From NCBI GenBank assembly GCA_903933475.1, contig CAIZKE010000083.1, positions 1 through 16,445 on the forward strand: DNA of 16,445 nt, read 5' to 3'. This DNA is from an uncultured Alphaproteobacteria bacterium (GTDB lineage Bacteria > Pseudomonadota > Alphaproteobacteria > Caulobacterales > Caulobacteraceae). Numbering within the stretch: the stretch's first letter is position 1; each line of letters starts with the position of its first letter. The position numbers and the translations under genes were made by a program. Shown piece by piece: positions 8,204 to 14,888 of the stretch. Under the pieces are notes generated by a model. That model had not been told where the DNA came from. It did not search any database and was given only the letters and a program-made list of their open reading frames with translations.

Positions 8204-9337
8204 TCAGGCCACCGCCGCCGCCAGGCTGGTGAAGGCCCGGGACGAGGCGCTGTCCGGATGCGCGAGCACCCCCGGCCGGCCTTCATCGCAGGCCGCGCGC
8301 AGGGGCGTCTCCAGGGGGATCTCGGCCAGCAGGGGCAGGCCCAAGTGCACGGCCTCGGCCCTCGCCCCGCCCTCCCCGAAGATCGGGATGCGGGTGCCTG
8401 TCGAGGGCTCCTCGAACCAGGCCATGTTCTCGATCACCCCCAGCAGGGGCGTTTCGGTCTTGCGGAACATGGCGGCAGCCCGACGGGCGTCGATCAGGGC
8501 GATTTCCTGCGGGGTGGAGACAATGAGGACGCCGTCGATCTTCAGCTTCTGCACCAGGGTCAGCTGGATGTCCCCGGTACCCGGCGGCAGGTCGACCACC
8601 AGGACGTCGAGGGGTGCGGCCTCCGTGCCCCAGAGCACGTCCTGCACCATCTGACGGGCGGCGGAAGAGGCCATGGGTCCGCGCCAGATCATGGGCGAGC
8701 CCTCGTCCACCAGGAAGCCGATGGACATGACCTTCACGCCCCAGGCCTCCAGGGGCACCAGTTTCTTGTCGGCGTTGAAGGCCGGGCGGGAGTCCAGGCC
8801 CATCATCCGCGGCGCCGAGGGACCATAGACGTCGGCGTCCAGGAGACCCACGGACAGGCCCCGGGCCGCCAGGGCGGCGGCCAGGTTGACCGAAATGGTG
8901 GACTTGCCCACGCCGCCCTTGCCACTGGCGACGGCGATGACCCGGCGGACGTGCGGGGGACGGACGGCCTCCCCGGACGGTGCCGGGCGGGCAGCAGGGT
9001 CCTCTGACACGCGTGCGGCAGTCCGGCGCTGGGGCGCGGCGCCCACGGGGGTGACCGTGGCGCTGGGCCGGCCAGCCGGCGCTTCGGCGGTCAGCACCAC
9101 CTGGGCGCGGATGACGCCGGGCAGGCCGGCGATCAGGGCCTCGGCGGCGTCACGGACAGGCTGGTAGTCGGCCACCTCGCCCGCCGGGACCTCGAGCATG
9201 AATCCGGCCCGGCCCGGTGCCAGGATCAGGCCGCGGACGAGGCCAGCGGCGTTGAGGCCCTTGCCGGACTTGGGATCGACAATGCCGTCGAGGGCGGCAA
9301 GGAGGGTGGCGCGATCGATGGGAGCGTCGGCGGTCAT
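8204..9337 (-). CDS. mrp: Mrp/ApbC (NBP35-like) P-loop ATPase, iron-sulfur carrier family, lacking the CxxC motif
   Basis: Cytoplasmic MinD-type ATPase of 377 residues. In order: MIP18/DUF59-like domain (about 5-85), a variable Ala/Pro/Arg-rich linker (86-130), deviant Walker A SGKGGVGKST (138-147) with the signature Lys140, switch-1 LDADVYGPS (166-174), Walker B VDLPPGTGD (248-256), and the ENMAWF segment (303-308). Family members carry and transfer 4Fe-4S clusters using a CxxC that normally directly follows this ENM segment. Here it reads EEPSTGTR, and the only cysteine in the protein is Cys350, so canonical CxxC cluster binding is not possible. The ATG at 9337 has a strong AAGGAGGG at 7 bases; an upstream start would add ten residues that include that site. 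Divergent from the HAD gene. Confidence 0.92.
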   Translation of the reverse strand: MTADAPIDRATLLAALDGIVDPKSGKGLNAAGLVRGLILAPGRAGFMLEVPAGEVADYQPVRDAAEALIAGLPGVIRAQVVLTAEAPAGRPSATVTPVGAAPQRRTAARVSEDPAARPAPSGEAVRPPHVRRVIAVASGKGGVGKSTISVNLAAALAARGLSVGLLDADVYGPSAPRMMGLDSRPAFNADKKLVPLEAWGVKVMSIGFLVDEGSPMIWRGPMASSAARQMVQDVLWGTEAAPLDVLVVDLPPGTGDIQLTLVQKLKIDGVLIVSTPQEIALIDARRAAAMFRKTETPLLGVIENMAWFEEPSTGTRIPIFGEGGARAEAVHLGLPLLAEIPLETPLRAACDEGRPGVLAHPDSASSRAFTSLAAAVA

Positions 9338-9441
9338 CGGAAGTCCCTCCTTGCTTGAGGCCTCCATATCCGGTCGCGGGACGGCGAAGACAAGGGGCCA
9401 GGTCCCTTGCGGGAGGGCTGGCCAGGGTCGACAAGGGCGAT
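9338..9441. promoter_or_regulatory. Divergent intergenic region between the Mrp-like and HAD genes
   Basis: This 104-base spacer must hold at least the promoter of the Mrp-like gene. It contains a 6-bp inverted repeat, CAAGGG (9391-9396) and CCCTTG (9404-9409), with a 7-base spacer; it could be an operator or a short RNA hairpin before the HAD gene. No clear -35/-10 pair was recognised. Confidence 0.3.
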
Positions 9442-10116
9442 ATGCCCCTGCCCCGCCTGCCCCGCGCCGTCATCTTCGACATGGACGGCCTGCTGTTCGA
9501 CACCGAGTCCCTCTACCGAGACGCCCTGGGTGCCGCGGCCCAGGGGATGGGACGCGACCTGCCCGAGCCCGTCTTCCACAGCCTGATCGGCCTGCCGGGT
9601 GAGGCGAGCCGCCCCCTGCTGCTGGACCACTTCGGCGAGGACTTCGACGTCGATGGCCTCTGGGAGGCCTCCACGGAACACTTCCACGCCCTCGCCCGGG
9701 GACAGGACTTCCTGAAGGCGGGGGTGCGCGAGATCCTGGACCTGCTGGATTCCCTCTCCCTGCCCCGGGCCATCGCCACCTCCTCCCGGCATGAGGACGT
9801 GGCCTTCAACCTGGGCCGGCACGGACTTGAGGGCCGGTTCCACGCCGTGGCGGCCCGCGGGGATTATGCCCGGGGCAAGCCGCACCCGGACCCCTTCCTG
9901 GTGGCTGCCCGGCGCCTGGAGGTGGACCCGGCGGCGTGCCTGGCCCTCGAGGACAGCCACAACGGGGTCCGGTCGGCGGCCGCAGCGGGCATGATGACGG
10001 TGATGGTCCCCGACCTGCTGGCGCCGACCGACGAGATGGCCGCCCTGTGCGCCCGCATCGTTGACGACCTGCATGCCGCGGCGGACCTGGTCCGGCGCAG
10101 CCTCGGGGCGGCCTGA
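9442..10116 (+). CDS. HAD-superfamily phosphatase (subfamily IA, beta-phosphoglucomutase-like)
   Basis: Small cytoplasmic phosphohydrolase of 224 residues. All four HAD motifs are seen: I, FDMDGLLFDTE (12-22), with nucleophile Asp13 and acid/base Asp15; II, Thr113/Ser114 in IATSSRHED; III, Lys146 in GKPHPDPF; IV, Glu170-Asp171 in LALEDSHNGVRSAAAAGM. The helical cap between motifs I and II (about 22-95) makes it subfamily IA, close to beta-phosphoglucomutase and sugar-phosphate phosphatases. The substrate cannot be told. The ATG at 9442 is chosen since the protein then begins nine residues before the nucleophile strand; AAGGG (9433-9437) is a weak Shine-Dalgarno. The open frame runs 29 codons further up without family features. 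It converges on serB with four bases between stops. Confidence 0.9.
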   Translation: MPLPRLPRAVIFDMDGLLFDTESLYRDALGAAAQGMGRDLPEPVFHSLIGLPGEASRPLLLDHFGEDFDVDGLWEASTEHFHALARGQDFLKAGVREILDLLDSLSLPRAIATSSRHEDVAFNLGRHGLEGRFHAVAARGDYARGKPHPDPFLVAARRLEVDPAACLALEDSHNGVRSAAAAGMMTVMVPDLLAPTDEMAALCARIVDDLHAAADLVRRSLGAA

Positions 10117-10124
10117 GGCCTCAG
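10113..10124. repeat. 12-base perfect palindrome containing both convergent stop codons
   Basis: CTGAGGCCTCAG reads the same on both strands. It contains the HAD stop TGA (10114-10116) and the serB stop (complement of 10121-10123). There is no T-run on either side, so a bidirectional terminator is not supported. Confidence 0.5.
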
Positions 10125-11014
10125 TCGCGGACGAACTCGGCCTCGGAGAAGCCCATGAAATAGAGGGCGGCGGTGAGGTCGGCATGGTCGATCTGGGCGT
10201 CAGCCTGGGCGGCGACCACCGGCTTGGCGCGATAGGCCAGGCCCAGGCCAGCGGCTTCGATCATGGCCAGGTCGTTGGCGCCGTCGCCGATGGCGGCGGT
10301 CTGGGACAGGTCCAGGCCCAGCCTCGCGGCCTCGGAGACCAGGGTGGCAAGCTTGGCCTCGCGCCCGAGGATGGGCTCGGCCACCTCGCCGGTCAGGCGA
10401 CCCTCGCTGACGAGGAGGCGGTTGGCCCGGTCCTCGTGGAACCCCGCCTGGGCGGCGACCCTGCAGGTGAAAAAGTCGAAGCCGCCTGAGACCAGGACGC
10501 AGTGGGCCCCGGAAGCGGCCAGGGTGCGCACGAAGGTGCGGGCACCAGGGTTCAGGCGCACACGCTCGGCGTAGGCGCGCTCGAGCTCCGCCTGGGGCAG
10601 TCCCGCCAGCATGGCCACCCGCTCGCGAAGGGCCCCCTCGAACTCCAGTTCGCCGCGCATGGCCCGCTCGGTAATGGCCGAGACCTCCGCCTTGCGCCCG
10701 GCGAAGTCCGCCAGCTCGTCGAGGCATTCACAGGCAATGATGGTGCTGTCCATGTCGGCCAGCAGGAGCCGTTTGCGCCGCCCGGCGAGGGGCTGGAGGG
10801 CGAGGTCCACCGGCAGGTCGCCGAGGGCGGACCGGACGACCGCCTTCAGCCCGGCCAGGTCAGCAGCCTCGAAGGCGAGGTCCCAGGCTGTTGGGCCAAG
10901 GGCGGAGGCCGACTTGACGGACAGGCCGCAGGCTGCGAGCCCTGCCTGCGCCCGGTCGGAAGCGAGGCGGGCGACTTCGGCGTCCTGGCCGACGAGGGTG
11001 AGCGCAAGATCCAT
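10121..11014 (-). CDS. serB: Phosphoserine phosphatase
   Basis: Last step of serine biosynthesis: hydrolyses O-phospho-L-serine to serine. 297 residues. An N-terminal region of about 75 residues (ACT-like in related proteins) precedes the catalytic HAD domain. Motif I is DMDSTII (87-93, nucleophile Asp87, acid/base Asp89), followed by the substrate-contacting Glu96 region; motif II is Ser176 in VSGGFDFF; motif IV is GDGANDLAM (243-251); Lys221 is a candidate motif III lysine. The set AxDMDST / SGGF / GDGANDLxM is diagnostic for SerB. The start is taken as ATG 11014 (MDLALTLVG), which begins at the first conserved strand and has GGGA five bases upstream; in-frame ATGs at 11026 and 11035 would overlap miaA more. 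The start codon overlaps the divergent miaA start within CCATGG. Confidence 0.94.
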   Translation of the reverse strand: MDLALTLVGQDAEVARLASDRAQAGLAACGLSVKSASALGPTAWDLAFEAADLAGLKAVVRSALGDLPVDLALQPLAGRRKRLLLADMDSTIIACECLDELADFAGRKAEVSAITERAMRGELEFEGALRERVAMLAGLPQAELERAYAERVRLNPGARTFVRTLAASGAHCVLVSGGFDFFTCRVAAQAGFHEDRANRLLVSEGRLTGEVAEPILGREAKLATLVSEAARLGLDLSQTAAIGDGANDLAMIEAAGLGLAYRAKPVVAAQADAQIDHADLTAALYFMGFSEAEFVRD

Positions 11015-11942
11015 GGCGTCCCGCATCTGGCTCATCGCCGGCCCGACGGCAAGCGGCAAGTCGGCCCTGGCCGTCCGCCTGGCTGAGGCCGTGGGCGGCG
11101 AGGTGATCGGTGCCGACGCCCTTCAGGTCTACCGCGACCTTCCGGTCCTGACCGCCATCCCCGACCTCGCCGAGCGCCGCGGCGTCCCCCACCACCTGGT
11201 GGGGGTGGCGGACGCCGCCGATGGCGGGTCCGTGGGCCGTTGGCTGGGCGAGGCCCAGGCGGTCCTGGCCCGGCTTCGCGAGGCCGGAAAGGACGCCATC
11301 ATCGCGGGCGGCACCGGCCTCTATTTCACGGCCCTCACAGACGGCCTGGCGGAGATTCCCCCCGTGCCCGCAGACGTTCGCGCCCAGGCGACGGAAGCCT
11401 TCGACACCGAGGGTGAGCCGGCCTTCCGGATCCGGCTGGCCCAGGTCGATCCGGCCGCGACGGACAGAATCCTGCCCGGGGACCGCCAGAGGCTGGTCCG
11501 GGCCCTCGAAGTCTTCCTCGCCACAGGGAAGGCGCTCTCGGACTGGCAGGCCGAAACCCGGGGCGGGCTCGCTCCCGGGGCATGGCGGTCCGTACGCCTG
11601 ATGCCGTCGCGGCCGGCCCTGTATGCCCGCTGCGATGCCCGGTTCGGCACCATGGCCGCCACGGGCGCCCTTGAAGAGGTTCGCGACCTGGTCGCCCGGG
11701 GGCTGGACCCGGCCCTGCCCGCCATGAAGGCTGTCGGCCTGCGGCCCCTGGCCGCCCACATCGCGGGCGAGATGTCCCTGGACTCCGCCCTCGACGCCGG
11801 CCGGCGGGAAACCCGCAACTATGCGAAACGTCAGGAGGTCTGGCTGAGGGGCCGGATGGCCAGCTGGCCAACGGTCAACGACCTGGAGGCCGAGGCGCAG
11901 TGGAGGTCATTTCTTGCGCTGAACCCTGACTTGACGCCCTGA
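11013..11942 (+). CDS. miaA: tRNA dimethylallyltransferase
   Basis: Transfers a dimethylallyl group to N6 of A37 in tRNAs that read UNN codons. 309 residues, normal length. P-loop GPTASGKS (10-17), ADALQVYR (34-41) with catalytic Asp35 (usual form ADSMQVYR), GGTGLYF (99-105), DRQRLVRALEV (157-167), PAMKAVGLRPL (236-246) and TRNYAKRQEVWLR (267-279) are all present. The start is ATG 11013; in-frame GTG 10998 is an alternative, and GAGGG at 10994-10998 is the only nearby purine run. A TTGACGG box at 10914-10920 inside serB may be its promoter. The last codons contain the -35 box of the ilvB leader promoter. Divergent from serB with overlapping start codons. Confidence 0.95.
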   Translation: MASRIWLIAGPTASGKSALAVRLAEAVGGEVIGADALQVYRDLPVLTAIPDLAERRGVPHHLVGVADAADGGSVGRWLGEAQAVLARLREAGKDAIIAGGTGLYFTALTDGLAEIPPVPADVRAQATEAFDTEGEPAFRIRLAQVDPAATDRILPGDRQRLVRALEVFLATGKALSDWQAETRGGLAPGAWRSVRLMPSRPALYARCDARFGTMAATGALEEVRDLVARGLDPALPAMKAVGLRPLAAHIAGEMSLDSALDAGRRETRNYAKRQEVWLRGRMASWPTVNDLEAEAQWRSFLALNPDLTP

Positions 11943-11961
11943 CAGGGGCATGGCACTAGCC
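11931..11961 (+). promoter_or_regulatory. Promoter of the ilvB leader transcript
   Basis: TTGACG (11931-11936) lies in the last codons of miaA and is a perfect -35 by Caulobacter standards. Around 17-19 bases downstream is CACTAGCC (11954-11961), a moderate -10. Transcription would start near 11967-11970, ten or so bases before the leader Shine-Dalgarno, as expected for an attenuator leader. Not proven. Confidence 0.5.
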
Positions 11962-11987
11962 ATTCCTACTGTTTTTGGAGACGACAC

Positions 11988-12032
11988 ATGCGTCGCGCCC
12001 TCGTACTTGCCAGGCGGCCTGCCGCGGACTGA
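11988..12032 (+). CDS. ilv leader peptide (14 codons, Leu-Val-Leu control codons)
   Basis: The small reading frame encodes MRRALVLARRPAAD and ends in TGA. GGAG (11977-11980) is seven bases before the ATG, one of the clearest ribosome binding sites in the window. Codons 5-7 are CTC GTA CTT, Leu-Val-Leu, the end products of the pathway that the downstream gene starts. The frame ends inside a 10-bp hairpin and is followed by an intrinsic terminator before ilvB. Together these support a translated sensor of charged tRNA-Leu and tRNA-Val. Only three control codons are present, fewer than in enteric ilv leaders. Attenuation of ilvBN in Caulobacter crescentus is established to my knowledge; for this locus it is inferred. 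Confidence 0.8.
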   Translation: MRRALVLARRPAAD

Positions 12033-12085
12033 CACCGTCAGCCGCGACTGGTCGCTTATTTCCGGGCCCCTTGAGGGCCCTTTTT
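12023..12085 (+). terminator. ilvB attenuator: leader hairpin followed by intrinsic terminator
   Basis: First hairpin: CGCGG (12023-12027), bulged A, CTGAC (12029-12033), loop ACC, then GTCAGCCGCG (12037-12046), ten pairs overlapping the leader stop codon. Second: GGGCCC (12064-12069), loop CTTGA, GGGCCC (12075-12080), then TTTTT (12081-12085), a standard intrinsic terminator 50 bases upstream of ilvB. An alternative pairing that would break the terminator is GGCCTG (12016-12021) with CGGGCC (12063-12068), six pairs including one G-U, which would enclose the first hairpin. The terminator is certain in sequence; the switching partner is a proposal. Confidence 0.8.
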
Positions 12086-12135
12086 GTTGCCCACGCCCCT
12101 CTCTTTCGACCACCCCCCTTCGGACCCCGACTCCC

Positions 12136-13932
12136 ATGACCACCCAGACCCTGACCCCGACCGACGCCGCCACAGAGATCCTGACAGGGGCTGAGATCGT
12201 CGTGCGCGCCCTTGTGGACCAGGGTGTTGAGGTCCTTTTCGGCTATCCGGGCGGGGCGGTCCTGCCCATCTACGATGCCCTCTTCAACGAGCCGCGCCTG
12301 CAGCACATCCTGGTCCGGCACGAACAGGGGGCGACCCATGCCGCAGAGGGCTATGCGCGCTCGACCGGCAAGCCCGGCGTGGTCCTGGTGACGTCGGGTC
12401 CTGGCGCCACCAATGCGATCACCGGCATCGTCGACGCCCTGATGGATTCCATTCCCCTGGTGGTCATCACCGGCCAGGTTGCCACCCACCTGATCGGCAC
12501 CGACGCCTTCCAGGAGTGCGACACCATCGGCATCACCCGGTCCATCACCAAGCACAACTACCTGGTCAAGAGTCCGGCGGACCTGCCCCGGGTGCTGCAC
12601 GAGGCCTTCCACATCGCCACCTCCGGGCGGCCAGGACCCGTGGTCATCGACATCCCCAAGGACGTCCAGTTCGGCAAGGCCGCCTACCAGGGGCCTGGCG
12701 AGGTGGTGCATGCCCACAACTACCGCCCGCGCACCCAGGGCGACCCGGCCCGGATCGCCGAGGCGGCGCAGATGATCGCCGGTGCCCGCCGGCCCGTCCT
12801 CTACACCGGCGGGGGCGTGATCAATGCCGGCCCCCGGGCTTCCGCCCTGCTGAGGGAATTCGCCGCCCTGACCGGCGCGCCGGTGACCTCGACCCTGATG
12901 GGCCTGGGCGCCTTCCCGGCCTCGGACGACAAGTGGCTGGGCATGCTGGGCATGCACGGCAGCTTCGAGGCCAACAACGCCATGCATGACTGCGACGTCA
13001 TGGTGGCCATCGGCTCGCGCTTCGACGACCGGGTCACCGGCAAGCTCGACGCCTTCTCGCCAGGCTCGCGCAAGATCCATATCGATATCGACGCGTCCTC
13101 GATCTCCAAGAACGTCCGGGCGGACATCGGCATCATCGGCGACGCCGGCAGCGTGCTGGAGGACCTGATCGCTGTCTGGAAGGCCCGCAACCTGTCCTGC
13201 GACGCCGGCGCCCTTGCCGAGTGGTGGCGGCAGATCGAGGCCTGGAGGGCGCGGAAGTCCTTCAGCTACGCGCCCTCGGCCGACAGCATCAAGCCGCAGT
13301 ACGCCATCGAGCGGCTCTACGCCCTGACCCGGGACAAGGATGTCTACATCACCACCGAAGTGGGCCAGCACCAGATGTGGGCGGCCCAGTTCTTCCACTT
13401 CGACGAGCCGAACCGCTGGATGACCTCCGGAGGGCTCGGCACCATGGGCTACGGCCTGCCCGCCGCCGTGGGCGTCCAGCTGGCCCACCCGCAGAGCCTG
13501 GTCATCGACATCGGCGGCGACGCCAGCGTGCAGATGACCATGCAGGAGATGTCGACGGCCATTCAGTACGGCCTGCCGATCAAGATCTTCATCCTGAACA
13601 ACGAGTGGATGGGCATGGTGCGCCAGTGGCAGCAGCTGCTGCACGGCGAGCGCTATTCGCACTCCTACTCGGCCAGCCTGCCCGACTTCGTGAAGTTGGC
13701 CGAGGCCTTCGGCTGCCTGGGCCTGCGGGCCCGGACCCCGGCCGAACTGGACGACGCCATCCGCCGGATGATCGACTATCCCGGTCCGGTCATCTTCGAC
13801 TGCTGCGTGACCAAGGAAGAAAACTGCTTCCCCATGATCCCCTCGGGCAAGGCGCACAACGAGATGATCCTGGCTGAGGACAACCGCGACCTGGGCTCCA
13901 TCATCGACGACGCCGGCAAGGGACTGGTCTAG
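12136..13932 (+). CDS. ilvB: Acetolactate synthase large (catalytic) subunit
   Basis: Thiamine-diphosphate and FAD enzyme for the first common step of valine, leucine and isoleucine synthesis (2-acetolactate or 2-aceto-2-hydroxybutyrate from pyruvate). 598 residues, normal for the family. N-terminal TPP domain with FGYPGGAVLPIYDAL (35-49) and catalytic Glu63 in VRHEQGATHAAEGYA; central FAD domain with GSRFDDRVTGK; C-terminal TPP domain with the GDA...NN metal/diphosphate motif (461-489). The ATG at 12136 follows the attenuator; upstream in-frame ATG 11950 would read through the leader region and is rejected. No obvious Shine-Dalgarno is seen before 12136. The regulatory small subunit (ilvN/ilvH), normally next, is absent: a convergent gene begins here, the two TAG stops overlapping in CTAG (13929-13932). 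Confidence 0.96.
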   Translation: MTTQTLTPTDAATEILTGAEIVVRALVDQGVEVLFGYPGGAVLPIYDALFNEPRLQHILVRHEQGATHAAEGYARSTGKPGVVLVTSGPGATNAITGIVDALMDSIPLVVITGQVATHLIGTDAFQECDTIGITRSITKHNYLVKSPADLPRVLHEAFHIATSGRPGPVVIDIPKDVQFGKAAYQGPGEVVHAHNYRPRTQGDPARIAEAAQMIAGARRPVLYTGGGVINAGPRASALLREFAALTGAPVTSTLMGLGAFPASDDKWLGMLGMHGSFEANNAMHDCDVMVAIGSRFDDRVTGKLDAFSPGSRKIHIDIDASSISKNVRADIGIIGDAGSVLEDLIAVWKARNLSCDAGALAEWWRQIEAWRARKSFSYAPSADSIKPQYAIERLYALTRDKDVYITTEVGQHQMWAAQFFHFDEPNRWMTSGGLGTMGYGLPAAVGVQLAHPQSLVIDIGGDASVQMTMQEMSTAIQYGLPIKIFILNNEWMGMVRQWQQLLHGERYSHSYSASLPDFVKLAEAFGCLGLRARTPAELDDAIRRMIDYPGPVIFDCCVTKEENCFPMIPSGKAHNEMILAEDNRDLGSIIDDAGKGLV

Positions 13933-14594
13933 CGGGGGGCTTCCCGAAGGACCAGGTCGCCTGCCGGCCCTGGGACCGGTAGGGCGTCCAGACCGCCCCG
14001 GTCCAGCCAGTCCAGGCCATCGGCGAGGGACAGGATGACCGGCTGGCGGTGATGGATGCGGGCCATGTCCGCGCCGGCTGGACGGGTAATGACGGCGAAG
14101 CTGTCCAACCCTTCCGGCAGGTCGGCGGGGTGGGACCGGGCGCAGAGGCCGGCGAGGAAACGCACAGGCCCCGAGGCCCCGTCCTCGGGCCAGGAGACCT
14201 CCCAGCGCCGCTTGGGCTGACTCTTCCGCCAACCGGGAGGGGCGTCATACTCAAAGACCGAGGTTAGGGGGGCGAGGCAGCGGCCCGTGCGAACCGACTC
14301 CCGGAAGGAGGCGGTCGTCGCCGCCGTCTCGATCCGGGCGTTGGTGCACATGGCCTTCCAGTCTGAAACGGGGCCCTTGTGGAAGCCAGGCACCAGCCAC
14401 CAGCGCGCCTCCAGGCCCTCGAGCCCGGAGCCATCCCGGGTGCGGCGCAGGATTGGTGCCCGGTCGGTGGGCCGGAAGGACCTGTCGGGCGGACGGTTGG
14501 GTTCGGCATCCGACCAGAGGACGTCGTGCCCAGCCCCTCGGAAGGCGGCGTCATAGTCGGCGCGCCGGACCTTCAGCTGGTATTCGTTACACAT
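13929..14594 (-). CDS. SRAP-domain protein (YedK/HMCES family, abasic-site DNA-protein crosslinker)
   Basis: Family members form a thiazolidine crosslink between Cys2 and abasic sites in single-stranded DNA, shielding them during replication. 221 residues. Cys2 follows the initiator Met (MCNEY), fixing the start at 14594. The other active-site residues can be placed: Asn85 in CTNARIETA (usual NARxET), Glu115 in RCLAPLTSVFEY (usual RCLIPADGFYEW), and His181 in IHHRQPVIL (usual IHxRMPVIL). The middle motif is divergent, but the Glu aligns. No ribosome binding site of note and no alphaproteobacterial LexA box (GAAC-N7-GTAC or GTTC-N7-GTTC) in the upstream 150 bases, so SOS control is not supported. 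Convergent with ilvB. Confidence 0.92.
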   Translation of the reverse strand: MCNEYQLKVRRADYDAAFRGAGHDVLWSDAEPNRPPDRSFRPTDRAPILRRTRDGSGLEGLEARWWLVPGFHKGPVSDWKAMCTNARIETAATTASFRESVRTGRCLAPLTSVFEYDAPPGWRKSQPKRRWEVSWPEDGASGPVRFLAGLCARSHPADLPEGLDSFAVITRPAGADMARIHHRQPVILSLADGLDWLDRGGLDALPVPGPAGDLVLREAPR

Positions 14595-14753
14595 GCGCCA
14601 GGCCCGCCCGCCCCGAGGCGCCCCGAAGCGTCTCCAAACACCTGAGGGCGCGTTCGCTCAGGCCCTCCAGAGTTTTACTCCCTTCAGTCATGTCCATATC
14701 ACCCGGCTAGTATTGGAAGCAGGCGGCCTCGCCGCGGGCCCCAGGCGATCACC
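14595..14753. other. Intergenic stretch with competing inverted repeats
   Basis: No gene seen. CCTGAG (14641-14646) can pair with CTCAGG (14657-14662), and GAGGGC (14644-14649) with GCCCTC (14662-14667); the two are mutually exclusive. A short T-run (14673-14676) follows on the + strand. It lies upstream of the SRAP gene, and on the + strand ahead of the receiver remnant. Function unknown. Confidence 0.3.
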
Positions 14754-14888
14754 ATGGCGATGCACCCGCCCTGTGACATCATCCTGATGGAACTGAAGAT
14801 GCCCGGGATGGACGGCTTTGCCGCCTCAAGAGCGATCCGCCAGCGCTCCCAGGTGAAGACCGCCGCCCGCGCCCGGGTCAGGCCTTGA
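14754..14888 (+). pseudogene. Remnant of a response-regulator receiver (REC) domain
   Basis: A 44-codon frame contains CDIILMELKMPGMDGFAASR followed by AIRQ, which matches the beta3-alpha3 core of receiver domains (usual form D-L-I-L-M-D-x-x-M-P-x-M-D-G-x-x-A-T-R-x-I-R). The phospho-acceptor Asp after LM is Glu here. The domain is truncated: no beta4/beta5, no switch Thr or Lys. Just upstream but in another frame (from about 14704), TRLVLEAGGLAAG resembles the alpha1-beta2 part of a receiver, so at least one frameshift probably separates the halves. The 3' end overlaps the stop of the DUF1993 gene on the other strand. Most likely the leftover of a deleted two-component gene; a tiny expressed pseudo-receiver is less likely, with no clear ribosome binding site. 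Confidence 0.65.

Noticed and set aside
6712..8286. 524-codon open frame antisense to the GPH transporter
   Set aside because: Mirror of a G+C-rich membrane protein gene; highly charged, repetitive translation with no domain, and it overlaps the Mrp-like gene out of frame.
10611..11012. Upstream open frame joined to miaA
   Set aside because: It is antisense to serB and Arg/Ser-rich; MiaA's P-loop begins only ten residues after the 11013 start.
11950..12135. N-terminal extension of ilvB from ATG 11950
   Set aside because: It would read through the leader peptide and terminator stem and add residues not found in acetolactate synthases; the conserved protein starts at 12136.
11956..14232. 758-codon open frame antisense to ilvB
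   Set aside because: It is a shadow of high third-position G+C in ilvB and the SRAP gene; the translation is His/Gly/Asp-rich with no recognisable domain.
14595..14753. LexA/SOS box for the SRAP gene
   Set aside because: No GAAC-N7-GTAC or GTTC-N7-GTTC pattern on either strand in the upstream region.
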